From IMG/VR virus record IMGVR_UViG_3300009128_001551, positions 33,254-97,253 of that record: DNA of 64,000 nucleotides. One strand, 5' to 3'. A model generated the notes under the pieces. That model was not told the origin of the DNA and did not search any database. It worked only from the letters and a program-made list of their open reading frames with translations. Shown one piece after another: positions 18,173-26,800 of this stretch. How positions within the stretch are numbered: the first letter of the stretch is position 1; each line of letters starts with the position of its first letter. A program made the position numbers and the translations under genes. Origin of the DNA: a virus.

Positions 18173-19972
18173 ATGCGTGTCATAGTAAATAAGCGTGCCC
18201 TGAGAGATGCAATAGGAAGAATTCTATCTGAAGATAGAAGTCCGAAGTCTAGCAATATCAGCGACATCCCAGCGAAGAGTGATGAAGAGCCAATAGAACC
18301 AACCCCCCAGATGGCTGTCCAGCTATCTGCTGACATTCCTCCTGTTGATGATCCTGAGTACATTCCATCAAATCAGGAGGAGCTATCGAGGGCGTCATCT
18401 GTGATATCTAATGAGGTTCCTGCTGATCAAATAGAATTTTTCTATAGACGATTACATCAGCTTCTAGACCTGTCCATTGACAAGCACGATGAAAAAGTCT
18501 ATGGAAAAAGTGATGATGATCAAACGACGATTCATGAGAAAGCGTTTAGGCAGATAGTTGAGGGAATGCTTGATGATCTAGATGATGATCTTGACAGACC
18601 GCTTAGCATAGAAGATGATGTTCAGGTTGCAACTGATGCTATTGTTGATTATTTTATGAAAAATCCTGCGCTATTTGCCAATGTTGATATAGATTCTGAG
18701 ACTGGTCACTCTGTGGTTAGAGGAACTGACACAAGATTAGTTCATCTTAAGGCAATCGGAGAGATGAGAAATAATCGAAGAATTAAGCAGATGATGAAAG
18801 ACCTCTCTGATGATGAAAAGAAAGAGGTTAGGGGAAAGGTCTTAGAATATCTATCATCAGTTCTTGGAAGCAGAGATGTCACCCCTGAAGAGGTTGCTGG
18901 ATATGTTGCAGCAGGAAAAGAAGAGGCAGAATCAAGATCATCAACCAAAGAGCTTGCAAAGATTAGAAAGGAAACAGGTCTAACAGGTGTTAACTTGGCT
19001 AGTGCTCTTAGGGCCAGGGCAGATGAGATCGCGGCCCAGGGTGATGTGCAAGGAGCAAAAAGACTCAAAGCTCTTGCTGATGAGACAGAACAAGAAGCAA
19101 GAGAGCCAGAAAATACCGTTGATCAGATCGCAGCCGATGAAAATATAAACCCAGATGAGGCAGCAAAGATAAGAAGGCAGCTGAGAGATGAGATTCTTGA
19201 GGATGAGGGAATTGGATTGCAAATGTCACAAAAAGCAATGCAAGCATTAAAGGATAGAATATCTGATGAGACGGGATTAAAGACAAACAATATTCAGAAC
19301 ATTCTATATGATGATTTAAAGGTTTTTGGATTCGATCCAGAAGATGCAGCTACGCTGGGCTTTCCGACGACAAAGAAGATTCCATCAACATATGATCCGC
19401 TGAAATTAAAGGCGCAAGATCAGATAGTTGCAGCAATTTATAATGTGTTTAGGTCTGTTTTAAGAGATTATGTCGAGTCAGTTGGATATGATGATGACGC
19501 TGAGATGACAATTGTCAATGATCTTCTTGATGCAGACAATTCCATTTTTCCAGATGTTGACTCTGATGATCCTGATGATCCTGATGGACTTGGTGGATAT
19601 CTTGTTGTTCAAAACACTGCCATCAACACAAGAGACGTTGATGTTGAGTCACAGTCATATATTGATAAAAGAAATGCATTTGAGTCTGTTGTTGCATTTA
19701 TACAACAGGTTGCAAAAGACGTCCTTGATGCAGACAAGACAAAAGGCGCAAAAGAGGGTGGAGTCCGTGCATTTATTCAACAGCTCAATGCCGATGGTGT
19801 ATTTAGGCGATCTAGCGATGATGAAATTTATTCATCAGAAAAATATGATGACTATATGATAGGAATAATCAATGATATTGAAAATATTGTTTTTGATGAA
19901 GAGGCTTCATATAGGATGTTAGAGAAGGCTCTCGCTACAGCTCCAAAGCGTGTTTCAAAGTTTAGAAGGTAG
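18173..19972 (+). CDS. Large acidic virion-like protein
   Basis: About 600 residues from ATG 18173 (GAGAGG upstream). It opens with VNKRALRDAIGRILSED, the recurring LRxxIxxxL peptide. The rest is Asp/Glu-rich and helical with several DDDLDRP- and DDPDDPDG-type acidic stretches and no enzyme motif. Size, acidity and N-terminal peptide suggest an internal virion or scaffold-type protein. The neighbours are unknown proteins of the same acidic style. Confidence 0.5.
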   Translation: MRVIVNKRALRDAIGRILSEDRSPKSSNISDIPAKSDEEPIEPTPQMAVQLSADIPPVDDPEYIPSNQEELSRASSVISNEVPADQIEFFYRRLHQLLDLSIDKHDEKVYGKSDDDQTTIHEKAFRQIVEGMLDDLDDDLDRPLSIEDDVQVATDAIVDYFMKNPALFANVDIDSETGHSVVRGTDTRLVHLKAIGEMRNNRRIKQMMKDLSDDEKKEVRGKVLEYLSSVLGSRDVTPEEVAGYVAAGKEEAESRSSTKELAKIRKETGLTGVNLASALRARADEIAAQGDVQGAKRLKALADETEQEAREPENTVDQIAADENINPDEAAKIRRQLRDEILEDEGIGLQMSQKAMQALKDRISDETGLKTNNIQNILYDDLKVFGFDPEDAATLGFPTTKKIPSTYDPLKLKAQDQIVAAIYNVFRSVLRDYVESVGYDDDAEMTIVNDLLDADNSIFPDVDSDDPDDPDGLGGYLVVQNTAINTRDVDVESQSYIDKRNAFESVVAFIQQVAKDVLDADKTKGAKEGGVRAFIQQLNADGVFRRSSDDEIYSSEKYDDYMIGIINDIENIVFDEEASYRMLEKALATAPKRVSKFRR

Positions 19973-19974
19973 TG

Positions 19975-20367
19975 ATGAGAACGCTTTTAGACCTGATTGA
20001 TAATAAAAAATTTATAGAGTGTCGAGGAGATCGCAAGAGAAGCGAGAGAATTGTTGAGTCAATTGTTGGAATGCCATCTAGTGATTCTCCGATAAAGGCT
20101 TCTATTTCATCATGGCAGGTTTTACATGAGCCAGAGAGGCTAGTCAAAGGCTTTCAGTTTGATAACTATGACAGAGCAAGATACTTTATTAATGAGGTAC
20201 TAGGTGAGCAAAAAAGAATACATCACGATATTATGATCATCGTCGATGGCCTGTTAGTTAGAATTGAGACATTTACCAAAGATGTAAACGGTGTAACAGA
20301 ACAGGATCAGAAAATATCACGATTTTGTGATGAGATATATGATGACACAAGATATATCAGCTTATAA
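19975..20367 (+). CDS. Hypothetical protein
   Basis: 130 residues; GTG 19972 overlaps the previous stop and ATG 19975 follows directly. Mixed alpha/beta sequence with FQFDNYDRARYFINEVLG and a hydrophobic strand HHDIMIIVDGLLVRIETF. No domain recognised. It is coupled to the large acidic gene upstream. Confidence 0.45.
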   Translation: MRTLLDLIDNKKFIECRGDRKRSERIVESIVGMPSSDSPIKASISSWQVLHEPERLVKGFQFDNYDRARYFINEVLGEQKRIHHDIMIIVDGLLVRIETFTKDVNGVTEQDQKISRFCDEIYDDTRYISL

Positions 20368-20368
20368 G

Positions 20369-20728
20369 ATGACGAACATTAATAAAAAATCTGTAATAAT
20401 GAGCGATTCACTGGTTGAAAAGATTGATATCACACAGTTCTATAATGATGTAGAAGCTAGCATAATGTGCAAAATTATCTTAGAAAACGATAAAATTGAG
20501 CGCTATGTTAAAAAGATAGAAAAGAAGCAAGATGAGATAACGATATCATTTTCATGCAATGCAATTAAGGCGATGAACCTTCTTTCTGGAAGAATTAAAA
20601 AAATTAAGATACTAGAGACAAGCTCTGGTTCGTCGCTTAATTTAGACAGCGTAAATGTTATGAGACAGTCGTCGATCTTTATTGGTGAAGATGAATATGA
20701 TTGTGAGATAACAGTAACGAACCAATAA
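20369..20728 (+). CDS. Hypothetical protein
   Basis: About 119 residues from ATG 20369, one base after the previous stop; ATG 20399 is an alternative. No strong ribosome site. KIEKKQDEITISFSCNAIKA and SIFIGEDEYDCEITVTNQ are beta-rich segments, probably a small beta domain. Unrecognised. Confidence 0.4.
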   Translation: MTNINKKSVIMSDSLVEKIDITQFYNDVEASIMCKIILENDKIERYVKKIEKKQDEITISFSCNAIKAMNLLSGRIKKIKILETSSGSSLNLDSVNVMRQSSIFIGEDEYDCEITVTNQ

Positions 20729-20758
20729 CACAAATAGTTATCTTTAAAGGGTGATTAC

Positions 20759-20935
20759 ATGAGCCAAAAATTTAATTTTGATAAGTTTATCGATGATATA
20801 TGCAACCGGGAAAAGATTGATCACAATATGACAAATGAAGATACAGGAAGGCCTGAAGAGATTCCCCAGAGACAGTATAATCGTCTATATCGTGAGCTAT
20901 GGCAAAATAGAATAAAGTATGGAGAGAAAAAATGA
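20759..20935 (+). CDS. Small hypothetical protein (58 aa)
   Basis: ATG 20759 preceded by AAAGGG at 8 bases; the stop overlaps the next ATG (ATGA). The sequence opens MSQKFNFDKFIDDIC and ends LWQNRIKYGEKK, charged and helical. Ribosome site, coupling and base composition support a real gene. Confidence 0.5.
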   Translation: MSQKFNFDKFIDDICNREKIDHNMTNEDTGRPEEIPQRQYNRLYRELWQNRIKYGEKK

Positions 20936-21612
20936 GCACAGTAAGACTTAAGAGCACCGATGATGTTGAGATGTTTTTAAAGATTTTAGCTGAAGAAAGT
21001 GTAAAAGAGGCGACGTCTGCAGTGTCAAATGTTGATCCTATGCAAGGTAGAATCTCTGACATGCTTAAGGTTGATAAAGATGTATATAAGGTTGATGAAC
21101 AAGACAGTCAATCAGGTGACGTAGATGATGATCTATCGCTGTCTACAAAATCAGAAGACGATAATGAGCCTACGCAGCCTGAAAGCGATGAAAATGACAT
21201 AGAGGTATCTCTTGATAGTGTTGCAGATGCAATCAAGACTCTACGAAGCGGAAGGTCTGTTGATGATAGTCAAATAAGTGCTCAGATGAGAACATATTTT
21301 GACAGACTAGATGATCAAGAGAGGCAGGTCCTTCTAATTTTCTTGAGATCATTTGCTGGGATATTGACAGGATCAGTGACCGGTGCAGATGCGCAAGATC
21401 CTAGTGAGCCCCCAGAAAATATAAAAATGTCTGCTGGAGAAGAAGACATTGTTCAAGAGCCAGAGAAAGATACAGCAGGGATAGATCATACAGATGATGA
21501 AGAGGAAGAAGAAGAGAAGCACGGCCCAGAAGATACATCTCCTCCGATTCGAGTTGGAGAACAGAGGGTAAATGAGATAAGAGAGAAAGTAAGAAGCTTG
21601 ATGTCTCTATAA
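20932..21612 (+). CDS. Acidic hypothetical phage protein
   Basis: 226 residues, very acidic. A conserved-looking core (about residues 90-150: SVADAIKTLRSGRSVDDSQI, YFDRLDDQERQVLLIFLRSF, ILTGSVTGADAQDPS) sits between low-complexity acidic arms. The C-terminus VNEIREKVRSLMSL recalls the LRxxI helix found elsewhere. A scaffold or virion-assembly role is possible but unproven. Confidence 0.45.
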   Translation: MSTVRLKSTDDVEMFLKILAEESVKEATSAVSNVDPMQGRISDMLKVDKDVYKVDEQDSQSGDVDDDLSLSTKSEDDNEPTQPESDENDIEVSLDSVADAIKTLRSGRSVDDSQISAQMRTYFDRLDDQERQVLLIFLRSFAGILTGSVTGADAQDPSEPPENIKMSAGEEDIVQEPEKDTAGIDHTDDEEEEEEKHGPEDTSPPIRVGEQRVNEIREKVRSLMSL

Positions 21613-21617
21613 TAATT

Positions 21618-21646
21618 GTGTACTTTTAAAGAAAGCCCTGTATGAT
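21618..21646 (+). promoter_or_regulatory. Phage-type promoter, GTGTAC-N17-TATGAT
   Basis: A variant of the window-wide RTGTAA-N17-TATAAT consensus. The predicted transcription start falls about at the ATG 21652 of the next gene, which lacks a Shine-Dalgarno, so its mRNA may be leaderless. Confidence 0.5.
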
Positions 21647-21651
21647 AAATC

Positions 21652-21864
21652 ATGCAGAAAAAAATAATACAGCTACCTGGTGGTGGTAGTCTTGAGGTAG
21701 ATCTGACTGAGTCATTCTTGCTGCATGTAAGAAATCACTTTAAAATTCCTGATGGCGATGATGTAACTGATGATGATATAAGGATGTTTATTCACGGAAG
21801 TGTAAAGTCGGCCCTTGATAATGTTGAATCAGATCCAGACTGGGTTGTTGTTGATGAATCATAA
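21652..21864 (+). CDS. Small hypothetical protein, probably from a leaderless mRNA
   Basis: 70 residues opening IIQLPGGGSLEVDLTES, then a helical part (DDDIRMFIHGSVKSALDNV). No AGGA-type site precedes ATG 21652; the -10 box ends 6 bases upstream. Function unknown. Confidence 0.5.
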   Translation: MQKKIIQLPGGGSLEVDLTESFLLHVRNHFKIPDGDDVTDDDIRMFIHGSVKSALDNVESDPDWVVVDES

Positions 21865-21906
21865 ACACTAATATTAAAACATATTTATCGTTGGAGGCGT
21901 TCTCTA

Positions 21907-23223
21907 ATGGGTGACTATAGTGACGTAATGAGGCAAGTGGCAGAGTCTCTTGTGTCGATGTCAGATGGCACTGCAGCAGACTATGGGTCTAGAGTTCACA
22001 TAGATGACTTAGAGTCTATGATATCAAGATTAATTCTCGTAAAAAACTCTTTGAGAAAAGGCCCTAATAGGCTGAAGCATAGAAAAGAGATGCATAGAAT
22101 TCAAGATGCCATAGGTGCCTTAAGATATCTAAAGAAAGTAGCAGAGAGAGAAGGGATAAAATCAGGAATTCTGAAGGAGGGTGGTCTCAAGGCCCCTCAT
22201 CTCACATCTCATGTAAAGATCGATCCAGAGATAGTTTCAATGACATTTGACGTCTATAGGATTGTCATTGACATGTGGAATAAGCATCTTGAGTCTGAAG
22301 GAATGGAAGCCGTCAAGGTGGTGACTACTGTGGGATCATCTTACTATCATCTTGTTGACGATCCCGATGCAGAGTATGGTGACATAGACGTATCAGTGTC
22401 ATTTCCTGTTGGTGTCGAGTCTGGTGCATCACCTGATGAGATAAGGAAAGCAGAAAACCTGACAAAGAAGAAGTATGTCTCTTCATTGATTGATTTTTTA
22501 AACCAGTCTGTTGAGATTGAAAAATATGTTAACACTGCAGCAACTCTTCATGGAGCAGATAAAAACCCAGATTCAGCTCTTTTGCTCATACTGAGACTGC
22601 CAAGCGGTGATCACGTTCAAGCAGATACGATTGTTACATTTCCGCTCTATGTAAAAGAGGACGATTCATCTCAAGATGAGTCGGGATGGATGCCGTGGAG
22701 ATGGATTCCTGAAAAAGGGAAGAAGGGATATACGATAGGAAATCTCTATACAGCACTTGGAAGCTATTTCAACATGTCAATAGGAGACAGAGGCGTTCTT
22801 GCAAAGGTAAGAGACGGTGAGATAGTTCCGTTTAGACAGAGAAAAGATACATCTTTGGTCTTGGTTAGCAAGAATATCAAAACATTTTTACGAGATATTG
22901 CAAGGGAATTTATTGGTGATGAGTTTACAGAAAATGAATTATTGACACAATATCCCGGTGTTGACCCTAAAGATATCACAATCAGAAGTCTATCTCTTGG
23001 AATAAAGGGTCTTGCACTGACACTTGCTGAAAATGATGTGATATCATCTTCTAATGAGATGCTTGATGAAATTCTTGTGCTGTATAAAGACGGCTTAAGA
23101 AAGAACATTGATAAAAAGCTTTCTCTTGGAATAGATGATAAAAAATATAAACAACTTGAAAGATTAAATGATAGTGTTCTAAGCATCGTAGGGGATATCT
23201 TTAGCATGAATGGAAAGCAATAG
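21907..23223 (+). CDS. Pol-beta-superfamily nucleotidyltransferase-like protein
   Basis: 438 residues. Around residues 140-162, VTTVGSSYYHLVDDPDAEYG followed by DIDVSVSF matches the hG(S/G)...DhD signature of the DNA polymerase beta nucleotidyltransferase superfamily, with metal-binding Asp residues in GDIDV. A further Asp in HVQADTIVTF (about 240) could be the third. Helical N- and C-terminal regions flank it. GGAGG precedes ATG 21907. It is coupled to the phosphoesterase gene next and then to the giant nucleotidyltransferase/ligase gene, so the three likely work together, perhaps in nucleic-acid end repair or RNA modification. Confidence 0.6.
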   Translation: MGDYSDVMRQVAESLVSMSDGTAADYGSRVHIDDLESMISRLILVKNSLRKGPNRLKHRKEMHRIQDAIGALRYLKKVAEREGIKSGILKEGGLKAPHLTSHVKIDPEIVSMTFDVYRIVIDMWNKHLESEGMEAVKVVTTVGSSYYHLVDDPDAEYGDIDVSVSFPVGVESGASPDEIRKAENLTKKKYVSSLIDFLNQSVEIEKYVNTAATLHGADKNPDSALLLILRLPSGDHVQADTIVTFPLYVKEDDSSQDESGWMPWRWIPEKGKKGYTIGNLYTALGSYFNMSIGDRGVLAKVRDGEIVPFRQRKDTSLVLVSKNIKTFLRDIAREFIGDEFTENELLTQYPGVDPKDITIRSLSLGIKGLALTLAENDVISSSNEMLDEILVLYKDGLRKNIDKKLSLGIDDKKYKQLERLNDSVLSIVGDIFSMNGKQ

Positions 23224-23867
23224 TGGATTTCTTTACAGCAGACACGCACTTTAGCCATAGGAATATCATAAAGTACTGTGATCGTCCATACGACAGCGTT
23301 AATCAGATGAATGATTCGTTAATTGACAACTGGAACAGTGTTATAACAGACGATGATAGGGTTTTTCTTGTAGGAGATGCATTTCTTAGAGGGTGTGACG
23401 ATCCAAAAGGTATAATAGACAGATTAAATGGATATAAGATCCTTATAAAAGGAAACCATGATCAGTCTAAAAGAAGAATGATCGAAGCAGGGTTTGATGA
23501 ATATCATCGATCTATAGAATATGATATGCCGTGTGGAAAAAATGCCCTGGTCCAGCATCACCCCCTTCCTGAGCCTCTCTTTGAAAGATTTGACGTATTA
23601 ATTCACGGACACATCCACAAGGGAGAAAGGGTTCGAGGTGGCAGGGTGAATGTCTGCTCAGACTTATGGAACTATACACCTGTTTCAATTGATGAAATAG
23701 CGATGCTAAATGTTAAAAAGTGTGGAGATGACAATGTGTGGTGTGATAGTCATGTAAGCGGAAATATGATTAGGTCTCACATCGCTGTGCATGTTCATGA
23801 TTTTTCAGGTGTCATTGAACATATTTATTCAACGATAAACAGATCACAGGACGGAAGGAATAAATGA
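23223..23867 (+). CDS. Calcineurin-like metallophosphoesterase
   Basis: 214 residues with the full metal-site series: DTHFSH (DxH), GDAFLRG (GD), KGNHDQSK (GNHD), VQHHPLP and HGHIHKG (GHxH). Family enzymes hydrolyse phosphomonoesters or diesters, including nucleic-acid ends. GTG 23223 overlaps the preceding stop and its own stop overlaps the ATG of the giant gene. A second phosphoesterase is at 60151-60879. Confidence 0.88.
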   Translation: MDFFTADTHFSHRNIIKYCDRPYDSVNQMNDSLIDNWNSVITDDDRVFLVGDAFLRGCDDPKGIIDRLNGYKILIKGNHDQSKRRMIEAGFDEYHRSIEYDMPCGKNALVQHHPLPEPLFERFDVLIHGHIHKGERVRGGRVNVCSDLWNYTPVSIDEIAMLNVKKCGDDNVWCDSHVSGNMIRSHIAVHVHDFSGVIEHIYSTINRSQDGRNK

Positions 23868-26800
23868 AATTAGGTCTCTATGGTGGTGGATTTAAACCGT
23901 TTCACACGGGTCACTTTTCAAAATTGCTTCTTGCTTTAGGTGAGAATGATAAGGTTCTTTCTTTTTTTGGGATTCAAAAGCAAAAGCTAAATAAAAAAGG
24001 AAAGCCTTTAAAAACAAAGTTTAGAACATTTGGAGATACAGGCAGGCTATATACTGAACCTCTCCAGGACGCTGTATTTGCTGTGTATGAAAAAGCATTA
24101 CAGGATAGATATCCTGACAAGCTTGATGTGATTTCTGCAAAGCACACGTCTCCAATCAATAATATTCACAATATTCTTGACAGGTTCGCATACGCCCATC
24201 TAACAGATGAAGAAAGAAAGAGAGCTAAAGACGAGGCAGGACAGTCAAGAAACCCGGCGCTTGCAGTTGGAAATCTCACGACAAAACATAGCAGTCCTGA
24301 GGGTGACATAGATCTATCTGCAGTAGATAGCATAACCGTGTATGCAGGAGACGATGAGATAAACTCATATGCCTTTTTGTTAGGAATGAAAAAAAGGGCT
24401 GAAAGAGGTGACGCAGTCATCGGAGAAAAGGTGTATGAGCTAATTGACAAAGGAAAGATATCATTTAAATCAGGCATGTCTAATGTATCGGACCTCGTAA
24501 ACCTATTGAAAGATTATCATCCAGACGCATCTGAGGAGATGATCAATGTTAGGGGAACTGACGTTCGAGGGTTCATTGGCTCTGGTGACATCGAGTCATT
24601 TAAGAGATATCTTCCGGGTGTTTTAAGCGATGCTGAAAAAGACGAGATTGTCAAGATAATTATCAGTGATGAAAATGTCAGTGAGTCACGTTTATCATCA
24701 GCTATAAGCAGCTCAACGATTCTAAGGGCAGCATCTAGATTTACTGCGATGAAATCGATTAGAGAGGCAACATCGAGACCAGAAGGTCACATCCCGGGCC
24801 TAACTGAAGATATGAATCTTACGTTTGATAATCTGAAACAGCTAATAGAGGATGTTCTTAGCGGAAGAATTGATCACATCGAGGAAAAGATGGATGGTCA
24901 AAATTTCACATTTACAGTTTTAGACGATGGCGAAATACGACAGTACGGAAAAGGTCCAAGAGTTTCTACTCTTGAAAAAGGCGGAAAGGGAAGAGATGAC
25001 ATAAGAAACATTCAGACGTGGGGAGAAAAGACAAAAGATGCATTTGCCTCAGCCTATGATGTCTTAGATGAATATGTAAAAAAGCTAGACATAAACAAAG
25101 TAAGACAGTTATTTTTAAATGGTAAGGTTGTTGTAGAGGGTCAGATACTCACACCAATAAACCCCAACACGATTCCCTATACTGAGAATCACTTTAGATT
25201 TATAAGACCTTCATCTCCATATCCAGATATCGACATAGATGTTGATATATACAATGACCTCTTTATGAATGATGATATTGAGATACAGGATAATTCTGAC
25301 AGATCGTGGTCTGTCGGTACAGTTCCTAAACTAGAGCAGACAAAGCAGGTCGCATCAGAGATAATAGGCCAGATAAATGAGCTCAAAGGTGAAATTGATT
25401 CACTTTTAAAAAGATTTGATCACCCACCCAAGACAGTAGGTGAGTATGCAACGCTTGTGATGAAAGACTATCTAAGTCACTATGCTCCTGAGCTAGATAG
25501 CATGCCTGATGACATACGAACCAGGGCAGTTCATCGACTTTTAGATAAATTTCACGTAGGCTCTGAAAAGTTTATAGAAAAAAGAATTTCAAGTCGAGAA
25601 ATGGATTCTGTTCACTGGAAGGTATTTCAAAAAATTGATAAGATGGCAACAGCACACGTTGTTGCTGCAATTGTTGATCTTGAAAAAATTATTCAAAAAT
25701 TAGGATACTATTTCTTTGAGACGCTAGAATTTACCTTGGCGACAAATGACGGTGTTACAGCTGATCTCGCAAGCGAGGTTGATAGAATACAAAGTGCGTT
25801 ACAGTCTAGCACCATACATGTAAGGAATGTTGAAAGTGGTGAGATAAGCGACATCGTTGACACAGCCTGGGCAACAAAGCTAGATACGTCGATTTCACGA
25901 GTTGAACAGATGTCTATGTTTAAAAAGGCTGTTGAGGGTGTCGTCCTCAGGCTCCCAGGAAAAGAGGGTAGAGATATATCTGTTAAGTTAACAGGAATGT
26001 TTACACCGGTCCATAGGCTTGTAACGCTGTTTAGATATCCGTCTAGGGGTGAAGTTCTTTTTATTGATGAACCTGAAGATGTAAACATGTCTGACTCTGA
26101 TGAAGAGGCGCTATCAGAAGCTTTAAAGATATTTAAAAAGATCTTGTCTGAAGGAGGAAAGGCCTTCAAGAGATCGATAATTGATGCCGACGGAAAGAAG
26201 AAAAAGGTTGTTGTCACATCACAGGAAAAGATATCTAGGGACCAGGCAAACAGACTTATCTCATCGTTAAAAAAGAACGTCTTAGATCCTCTTGGAATTG
26301 ATCTCAACATAGAGAAAAGTGAGTCTGGAAATAGCCTTCTTGGAAGCACGGGAACAGATGCAGACATCTTGGGTGATATAGACTTGCTGGCAGTCATTAC
26401 AGATGACATGATTGACAAATATTCTAGCGATGTAGAAGAGCTAAGGCAGCAGAGAAAAAAGAAAAAGAGGAAAGATGATCCTGTAAAGGAAACACTAGAG
26501 GCAATGCTTCGTAGTTCACCGTTCCTGCAGAAAGAGCTGGTGCCAGGGGTTTCTAACATTGTTGTCGGAGGAAGCATGGTGAGTGTAATGCTTAGAGATC
26601 CTGATTCTGATGACAGTAGTGCTCCTCTGCAAGATGAGCTATTTCAAATAGATCTTGTCTCTGAGAGACCTGAACATGCTGGTGATACATGGTGGGAGTT
26701 AAGGGGCGGACATAAGGGAAAGGTAAAGGGTGTGTATAGAAATCTGATGCTATCTCTTCTTGCAAACATCACGGGAAGAAGCAGAACAACGCCTGACGAT

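Noticed and set aside
25708-26577. 289-codon open frame on the - strand inside the giant gene
   Set aside because: It is antisense to a well-supported coding frame, Ser/Phe-rich in the way of reverse-complement shadows of acidic genes, and has no ribosome site.
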